Below are positions 6,582 through 10,635 of a stretch of 10,635 nucleotides of DNA, in pieces (within the stretch, counting starts at the first letter, position 1; each line of letters starts with the position of its first letter). The position numbers were made by a program, and so were the translations under genes. The notes under the pieces are model-generated. The model saw only the letters and a list, made by a program, of their open reading frames with translations. It was not told the origin of the DNA and ran no database searches. Origin of the DNA: Paracoccus denitrificans (GTDB lineage: Bacteria > Pseudomonadota > Alphaproteobacteria > Rhodobacterales > Rhodobacteraceae); contig QFNE01000035.1 in assembly GCA_003240735.1 (NCBI GenBank), forward strand, positions 1 to 10,635. Direction: 5' to 3'.

Positions 6582-6616
6582 TGACCGGCAGCCCTGCGAC
6601 GCATCATCGCCGGTCA
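6582..6616. repeat. Inverted-repeat pair 3 (TGACCGGC / GCCGGTCA)
   Basis: TGACCGGC (6582-6589) is matched by GCCGGTCA (6609-6616), a perfect 8-bp inverted repeat with 19 bp between arms. It shares the core of pairs 1 and 2 and lies 86-120 bp upstream of the integrase start, a suitable distance for a regulatory or arm-type site. Confidence 0.5.
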
Positions 6617-6690
6617 CCGCCTATGTGCCGGAGGGGGCCGCATGCTTCGCTTGATAAGCCTGCGCATCTACGCCTGTGTCAGGCGCAGAA

Positions 6691-6695
6691 GGAGG
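6691..6695 (+). promoter_or_regulatory. Integrase ribosome binding site that decides the start
   Basis: GGAGG at 6691-6695, within AGAAGGAGGTG, sits 7 nt before ATG 6703. This near-ideal Shine-Dalgarno selects ATG 6703 over the upstream in-frame GTG at 6676, which would add nine residues (MSGAEGGAS) not typical of the family. Confidence 0.85.
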
Positions 6696-6702
6696 TGCGA
6701 GC

Positions 6703-7956
6703 ATGGTCAAGCGATTGCGATTGAACGATAAAACAGTGCGCGAACTGGTCCCGGAAGAGGATCGGGACTATCAGGTCTTCGACACCGAGATCCGGGGGTT
6801 GTCGATCCGTGTCTTGCGATCTGGCGCGCGATCCTTCGTGCTGGATTACCGGTTCGCAGGGCGCCAGCGCCGCATGGCGATTGGCCGCTGGCCCGAATGG
6901 AGCGTGACGGCGGTCAGGGAGCGCGCCCGCGAGTTGCGCCGCGTCATCGATGAGGGCTGCGATCCATTGGGCGAGCGTGGCGATTTGCGCGAAGCCCCAC
7001 GGTTCAAAGACATGATCGATCGCTATCTGGTCGAGCATGTGCCGCATCTGGCGCCTCTGAATGCCTCTGATCAGCGCTCAGTTCTGACCAAGCTGGTTGC
7101 GCCGCTGTGGGCCAATAAACTGGTGGCGGACATCACCCCGCATGACGTTGCCAAACTGCTCAACTACATTGCCGAGGGCAGGGCGCGCCCATCAAAGCAA
7201 AAGCCCAACAACCGCGCACGCAAGCTGCAAGGCAAGAAGCCCACGCCTGTCCGCGCCAACCGCGTGGGCGAGGTTCTGCGCAAGATGTTCAGTCTTGCCA
7301 TCACATGGGGCTGGCGCACGGACAATCCGGCGGCAGGCTTCAAGAAGCGGGTCGAGACCGCACGCGAGCGCTTCCTGTCCCATGAAGAAATCGCGAAGCT
7401 GGCCGAAGTGCTGGACGCGGCCGAGGATCAGCGCGCGGCGGGCATCATCCGGATTTGCATGTTGACGGGTGCGCGCGTGGGCGAGGTACGTCAGGCGCAG
7501 TTCGAGCAGTTCAATCTGGAACTGGGCGTCTGGTCGAAACCGGCAGCCACGACCAAGCAGCGCAAAGTCCACCGGGTCCCTATCTCAGCCGATGTTGCCG
7601 CCATCGTGCGCCAGCGCGCGCTTGTGGTGCCCAGAGGCAATCCGTGGCTTTTCCCCGGCGATGTACCGGGCCAGCCCGTCAAGGAAATCCGCCGGTTCTG
7701 GATGATGGTGCAACGCGAGGCGAACCTGCCAGATGTGCGCATTCACGATCTGCGCCACACCTTCGCATCGCTGCTGGTCAGTGGTGGGGCTTCGCTTGAG
7801 ATGATCGGCAAGCTTCTGGGCCATAGCCAGATGCAGACGACGCTGCGCTATGCGCATCTGATGGACTCGCCCCTGCGCGCCGGGGTGGATGCTGTGGCCG
7901 GAATGTTCCGGCCACGCCCGAAGATCGTTCATGATGCGGATGCCAAGCGCGCCTGA
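6703..7956 (+). CDS. int: P4-type tyrosine recombinase (site-specific integrase)
   Basis: This 417-residue protein is complete. Residues 1-95 form the P4-type arm-binding domain (DUF4102-like: LNDKTVRELVPEEDRDYQVF, RGLSIRVLRSGARSFVLDYR, RRMAIGRWPEWSVTAVRERA). Residues 99-215 form the core-binding SAM-like domain, and 225-390 the catalytic domain. The active-site set is present: Arg258 in LTGARVGEVR, a Lys in the TTKQRKVHRVP strand (285-289), His348 and Arg351 in IHDLRHTF, His374 in LLGHSQ, and the nucleophile Tyr383 in TLRYAHL. It should catalyse integration and, with an excisionase, excision of the element. The target site, often a tRNA, is not visible. It is divergent from the AlpA-like gene and ends 14 bp from the convergent 198-aa gene. 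Confidence 0.95.
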   Translation: MVKRLRLNDKTVRELVPEEDRDYQVFDTEIRGLSIRVLRSGARSFVLDYRFAGRQRRMAIGRWPEWSVTAVRERARELRRVIDEGCDPLGERGDLREAPRFKDMIDRYLVEHVPHLAPLNASDQRSVLTKLVAPLWANKLVADITPHDVAKLLNYIAEGRARPSKQKPNNRARKLQGKKPTPVRANRVGEVLRKMFSLAITWGWRTDNPAAGFKKRVETARERFLSHEEIAKLAEVLDAAEDQRAAGIIRICMLTGARVGEVRQAQFEQFNLELGVWSKPAATTKQRKVHRVPISADVAAIVRQRALVVPRGNPWLFPGDVPGQPVKEIRRFWMMVQREANLPDVRIHDLRHTFASLLVSGGASLEMIGKLLGHSQMQTTLRYAHLMDSPLRAGVDAVAGMFRPRPKIVHDADAKRA

Positions 7957-7970
7957 AGCGCCCCAGTCGT

Positions 7971-8567
7971 TCAGCTGTTCCCGCGCAGCGCGCGCCAGAA
8001 GGGGCGTAACCTGCGGCGGATCGTGCTTTCGTCCGGAACCTCGCCGTTCTCGGCCACATTGGCGAACCACTCCTGCAACTCGCCAATTAGTTCTGCCTGT
8101 GTGGCGGGCAGGCCGTGTTCGTGGATGCGCTGGATCATGGTCACATACATGCCCTCCCAATCATAAGGCGACAGTGACCCTGTCCCGCCGCCGATACGGC
8201 GCAGCAGATCGTAGTCATCCTCGAAGCGCTGCACATCCTGGCCCGTGACCATCAGATCCGCGATCGACACCTCGACGCCGTCGGCAGGCTCGGTCACATA
8301 TACCCAATCGTCCCCTCGCTCGGGCTTGATCCGCAGCAGCTTCATGACGGTTGGCCCGGTCCCGCCGCGACGGAAAAGGGGCAGCATGTCCATGGGCGAT
8401 ACGGTGATCTTGCCCGACACCTTGTCGGTCCCGCAAATCGCCAGGGGAATGCCGGTCACGATGTCCAGTTTGCCCTCGGTGGCCCAGCCTGCAATGTCGG
8501 CGATCATGCACCCCCAACGTGACGCGGTTTCATGCAGGTTGAAAAATGCTCTGGGTGGAAGTGCCAT
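7971..8567 (-). CDS. Integrase-adjacent protein of unknown function (198 aa), possible DNA-binding
   Basis: I do not recognise a named family. The N-terminus (MALPPRAFFNLHETASRWGC, then IADIAGWATEGKL) resembles the HTH of excisionase-like proteins, in which a short helix-turn-helix ends with GW...GKL. The middle is beta-rich (MKLLRIKPERGDDWVYVTEP, then GVEVSIADLMVTGQDVQRFE). The C-terminus has a long helical stretch ending in DESTIRRRLRPFWRALR, like a second small HTH. ATG 8567 is chosen because GGAG (8573-8576) lies 5 nt upstream. An in-frame extension to 8738 exists, but it is Arg/Pro/Ser-rich and runs through palindromic DNA. It converges on the integrase and diverges from the WYL regulator, so it may be a regulator or recombination accessory; this is inference from position and weak HTH resemblance. 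Confidence 0.72.
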   Translation of the reverse strand: MALPPRAFFNLHETASRWGCMIADIAGWATEGKLDIVTGIPLAICGTDKVSGKITVSPMDMLPLFRRGGTGPTVMKLLRIKPERGDDWVYVTEPADGVEVSIADLMVTGQDVQRFEDDYDLLRRIGGGTGSLSPYDWEGMYVTMIQRIHEHGLPATQAELIGELQEWFANVAENGEVPDESTIRRRLRPFWRALRGNS

Positions 8568-8605
8568 TCTGACTCCAATTCTCGTTCTGAGGGCATGCGG
8601 GCTTG

Positions 8606-8638
8606 CCACCTGCAGCAGGTGGCGCGCCGCGCGGCGCG
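8606..8638. repeat. Twin adjacent palindromes
   Basis: CCACCTGC/GCAGGTGG (8606-8613 and 8615-8622, one-base centre) is a perfect 17-bp palindrome. It is followed at once by CGCGCCGC/GCGGCGCG (8623-8638), a perfect 16-bp GC-only palindrome. They lie 39-71 bp upstream of the 198-aa gene on its promoter side. They could be operators or a cruciform-forming element. A transcription terminator is unlikely because no T-run follows on either strand. Confidence 0.5.
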
Positions 8639-8738
8639 GTGATGCGAGGGGGGAGTCGGCTGGGCATGAGATTGATGAAGGCATGCTTTGACCGGGGCGC
8701 CATAGGGGCACCTGCCAAATTCTCCAATCAATGAACAA

Positions 8739-8767
8739 CCTTAAGGCGAATCGCCCTCAGGTAGAAT
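8739..8767 (+). promoter_or_regulatory. Palindromic operator and -10 box before the WYL regulator
   Basis: The 23-bp sequence at 8739-8761 is an imperfect palindrome with 18 of 22 non-central bases paired, centred on GGCGAATCGCC (8745-8755) and with outer CCT/AGG. The next six bases, TAGAAT (8762-8767), match TATAAT at five positions, so the palindrome would cover the spacer and -35. That is where a repressor would act. WYL regulators such as BrxR and CapW bind inverted repeats in their own promoters, so autoregulation is a reasonable inference. Confidence 0.55.
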
Positions 8768-8816
8768 ATACGTCAGGGATTCCGTCATAAGCTGTCGGGG
8801 ATAAAGGGGGAACGCC

Positions 8817-9809
8817 ATGTCATTCCAGAAGGCGCAGGACTTGCTGAAGCTCGCGCACATCGCCGCGTCGCGTCATCAGGGGGTCACGGTCAAAGACATT
8901 TCAACGGAGTTCAGCGTGAACGAGCGCACAGCCCAGCGCATGCTCTTTGCCCTGAAGGAAGTTTACCCGAGCCTGTCCCACAAAACCGACAGCGAGCGTC
9001 GCCGCTGGTGGACGCTGCGCGAAACCAACAAGCTCGGTATGCAGGGCGTCTATGACCATGAACTGACGGCCATTGAAATGGCGATCCGTCGCGCGCAGCG
9101 GGAGGGGGCACATGCAGAGACGGCTTCCCTGGAGGCTGTGCGCGACAGGCTGGTGGCGAAGTTGCCCACAACCGAGGCCCGGCGGACCGAGGCGAATGCA
9201 GAGGCGATGCTGGAGGTAAAGGGCTATGCCTGTCGCCCTGGCCCCCGGGTCAAGACATGTCCTGACCATATGAGCATCCTCACCGCTGCGCTGAAGGGGC
9301 AGTTTCAGCTGATCATGTCGTATCGGGGCGCGCAGGATGCTGAGCCGAAAAAGCGCGTTGTTGAGCCCTATGGGCTGCTCCTTGGGACACGTCACTATCT
9401 AATCGCGCGCGATCCCACCAAGGGTGAGGGCTTGCGCCGGTTTCGCCTAGACCGGATCGCGAAGGTCGAAATCACGATGATCTGGTTCAAGAAGGACAAG
9501 GACTTCGACCTCGAGGCCTATGCGGCGCAGTCGTTTGGTTCGTTCCATTCGGCCGCAGAGTTCACTCGCGTCGTGTGGCGGTTCAGCCCGGCTGCCGCAG
9601 CGACTGCGCGCGAGTACGAGTTTCACCCAAAACAGGAGATGGTCGAGCAGGAGGATGGCGGGCTGATCGTCACCTTTGAGGCCAGCGGCCTCGTCGAGAT
9701 GGCCTGGCACCTCTACAAGTGGGGTGATGCGGTCGACGTGATCGAGCCCGCGGCGCTGCGCGAGTTGGTGGCAGGGTTTCAAAACAGTGGCATCAAAGTG
9801 CTGCCGTGA
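8817..9809 (+). CDS. WYL-domain transcriptional regulator
   Basis: This 330-residue protein has the standard HTH-WYL-WCX layout. An N-terminal winged helix covers about 1-70 (QGVTVKDISTEFSVNERTAQ). A helical linker (75-135) follows. The WYL domain (about 150-220) contains MSYRGAQDAEPKKRVVEPYG, then LLLGTRHYLIARDP and RRFRLDRIAKVEI. A C-terminal WCX extension runs from about 250 to 325 (VVWRFSPAAAATAREY, then EMAWHLYKWGDAVDVIEPAAL). The name-giving tripeptide is HYL here (193-195) rather than WYL. WYL domains sense nucleic-acid or nucleotide signals, and such regulators often control phage-defence genes or mobile elements. Its likely targets are its own promoter and the divergent 198-aa gene, given the palindromes between them. 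The start is supported by AAGGGGG 6 nt upstream. Confidence 0.88.
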   Translation: MSFQKAQDLLKLAHIAASRHQGVTVKDISTEFSVNERTAQRMLFALKEVYPSLSHKTDSERRRWWTLRETNKLGMQGVYDHELTAIEMAIRRAQREGAHAETASLEAVRDRLVAKLPTTEARRTEANAEAMLEVKGYACRPGPRVKTCPDHMSILTAALKGQFQLIMSYRGAQDAEPKKRVVEPYGLLLGTRHYLIARDPTKGEGLRRFRLDRIAKVEITMIWFKKDKDFDLEAYAAQSFGSFHSAAEFTRVVWRFSPAAAATAREYEFHPKQEMVEQEDGGLIVTFEASGLVEMAWHLYKWGDAVDVIEPAALRELVAGFQNSGIKVLP

Positions 9810-10256
9810 GCGCTGGCAAGGCGGTCATGTTGCAGATCGGACGACCGCGGCGGACGGGCGACATCGGACTTTGCCGAAGCAATAGCAACCGCAGAAAGCT
9901 GCCAAAGCGGACGCAAACAGTGGCATCATTGAGCGGCGGCAGTGGGCAGAAGAGCGGGGTTTGCGAATTCGTGGGTCATGTTCGGGGTGCATGACGTACC
10001 CGGCCCAAACCTGCCGCTTGTGGGCGGCGCCGCGCGGCGTTCCAGCGTCACCTAACCGGTCATTCGACCTCCTATACAGCATTATCTTGGACCGGGCGGC
10101 AGCAATGCGGACGAGGCAGCCATTCGGCACGAAGCGAAGACCGATTGTTATCCTTGCGTGGCGGACATTGGTGCAGCCTCGGGCTGTGGACTTATGTCGG
10201 CGTAAGCTTCAGCGGGAACGTCGACGGCGGGCGGCTTAGGCAGTTCCACGAGGGGG
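9810..10256. other. Gene-free interval, possible right boundary of the element
   Basis: These 447 bp lie between two genes that converge. I see no frame with protein-like composition, no tRNA and no strong terminator. A GCGGTC/GACCGC inverted repeat (9821-9826 and 9843-9848) lies just after the WYL stop. The rest, with patches such as GCCAAAGCGGACGC and GCGGACATTGGTGC, has the look of decayed intergenic sequence. An attachment-site copy here would make sense if the chromate gene is host chromosome, but it cannot be recognised without the other end. Confidence 0.4.
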
Positions 10257-10634
10257 TCAGGATATCCCTGCCAGCCGCAGCGCGAGCCCGGTGAAAGCGC
10301 AGATTGCCAGCACCGGGACTGCGCCGAGTTTCAGCCGGAATACGGCCACGATGGCAACAATGGCCAGTGCCAATGCGGCGACGTCCAAGGTCGCCCAGAC
10401 CGGCAGGTCCAAGTTCAGCCCCAACCCGGTCACCGGGCGCAGCTGGCCGAACAGCACGTGTAGCCCGAACCACAGCGCCAAGTTCAGGATCACCCCCACC
10501 ACCGCCGCTGTCACCGCGGTTAGCGCCGCCGTCAGCGCGTGGTTGTCGCGCAGGCGTTCGATGAAGGGCGCGCCCAGGAAGATCCACAGAAAGCAGGGCA
10601 GGAACGTGACCCACGTGGTCAGCAGTCCGCCCAG
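10257..10634 (-). CDS. chrA: Chromate transporter ChrA, C-terminal end (partial)
   Basis: This frame is open from the right edge and ends at TGA 10259-10257, giving 125 C-terminal residues of an integral membrane protein. The pieces LGGLLTTWVTFLPCFLWIFL, GAPFIERLRDNHALTAALTA and AAVVGVILNLALWFGLHVLF are characteristic of the CHR domain of ChrA. ChrA proteins export chromate from the cytoplasm, driven by the membrane potential. Hydrophobic segments correspond to the last transmembrane helices: TWVTFLPCFLWIFL, VVGVILNLALWFGLHVLF, and ATLDVAALALAIVAIVAVF with a final short one. The start lies outside the window; the GTG at 10514 is internal. It converges on the WYL gene across 447 bp and is probably not part of the phage-like operon. 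Confidence 0.85.
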   Translation of the reverse strand: MGGLLTTWVTFLPCFLWIFLGAPFIERLRDNHALTAALTAVTAAVVGVILNLALWFGLHVLFGQLRPVTGLGLNLDLPVWATLDVAALALAIVAIVAVFRLKLGAVPVLAICAFTGLALRLAGIS

Positions 10635-10635
10635 T

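Larger units (their letters stand above)
6102..6702. other. Gene-free control region between the operon and the integrase
   Basis: No frame here has protein-like composition or a supported start. The interval separates divergent genes and should hold both promoters, and probably the phage-side attachment site. Visible structure includes three inverted-repeat pairs with a TGCCGGTCA core, a direct repeat GGGGTTTG at 6338-6345 and 6358-6365, an ACAGG/CCTGT hairpin at 6335-6350, and an AT-rich patch at 6421-6447. I could not identify convincing -35/-10 pairs or a tRNA fragment. Confidence 0.6.
8568..8816. promoter_or_regulatory. Divergent control region between the 198-aa gene and the WYL regulator
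   Basis: This 249-bp interval must carry the promoters of both divergent genes. It contains two adjacent perfect palindromes (8606-8622 and 8623-8638) and a long imperfect palindrome (8739-8761) touching a -10-like hexamer. For the WYL gene a strong ribosome binding site, AAGGGGG at 8804-8810, sits 6 nt before the ATG. Confidence 0.6.

Noticed and set aside
6244..6654. Open frame on the plus strand between the AlpA-like gene and the integrase
   Set aside because: Composition is not protein-like, no ribosome binding site is seen, and it spans two of the three inverted-repeat pairs.
7971..8738. Longer 255-aa version of the integrase-adjacent gene
   Set aside because: The added 57 residues are low-complexity and run across both palindromes; ATG 8567 has a proper ribosome binding site.
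10056..10065. CCGGTCATT shared with 6416-6424 as an attachment-site duplicate
   Set aside because: Nine bases of identity is expected by chance in a window of this size, and the flanks do not match.
10192..10614. Longer minus-strand open frame over the chrA region
   Set aside because: It is Arg/Pro/Gly-rich shadow; the overlapping frame has transmembrane segments and ChrA sequence.
1..10635. CRISPR array or toxin-antitoxin pair
   Set aside because: No regularly spaced repeats with unique spacers were seen, and no adjacent small gene pair has toxin or antitoxin features.

Overview
The window looks like a chromosomal accessory region of an alphaproteobacterium, most likely Rhodobacterales. 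The reasons are the high GC, the strong third-position G/C bias, and protein families that read like Rhodobacter/Paracoccus prophage genes. It holds a mobile, phage- or satellite-like element with restriction genes at one end and a chromate transporter at the other. The assignment is inferred from sequence character; no database was searched.

Layout from left to right. 2-205 (+) is the last 67 residues of a type III restriction enzyme Res subunit, with its PD-(D/E)XK VVETKG motif. 315-2372 (+) is a DUF262 + DUF1524 (GmrSD/BrxU-type, type IV) restriction protein. Both belong to a defence segment of visibly lower GC. It meets, tail to tail with a 13-bp gap, a six-gene minus-strand operon running from 6101 down to 2386: an AlpA/excisionase-like HTH protein, an unrecognised 89-aa protein, a VRR-NUC nuclease, a winged-helix replication-initiator-like protein, a DNA cytosine methyltransferase, and an unrecognised 225-aa protein. 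The genes are packed with ATGA stop/start overlaps. The initiator-like gene carries an internal array of TCCGGAGATGG iterons, the arrangement used by lambda gene O, so it is a candidate replication origin.

6102-6702 has no convincing gene. It holds three inverted-repeat pairs built from TGCCGGTCA about 200 bp apart, and probably carries operon control and integrase/attachment sites. 6703-7956 (+) is a P4-type tyrosine integrase. It converges on a 198-aa unrecognised protein (7971-8567, -), which is divergent from a WYL-domain regulator (8817-9809, +). Their shared 249-bp intergenic region contains two adjacent perfect palindromes and a strong imperfect palindrome next to a -10-like hexamer. 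9810-10256 has no supported gene and may hold the element's right boundary. 10257-10634 (-) is the C-terminus of a ChrA chromate transporter.

As a system this is an integrating element with its own excision, replication and modification module plus restriction cargo, under a WYL regulator of the kind that often controls defence genes. The most unusual local signal is in the methyltransferase. Motifs I-VIII are in one frame, but from about 3725 downward the codon bias and family-like sequence (WPTP repeats, WLMGWP) move to the +1 frame. The original frame nevertheless stays open and still contains a motif-X-like LGNGV.
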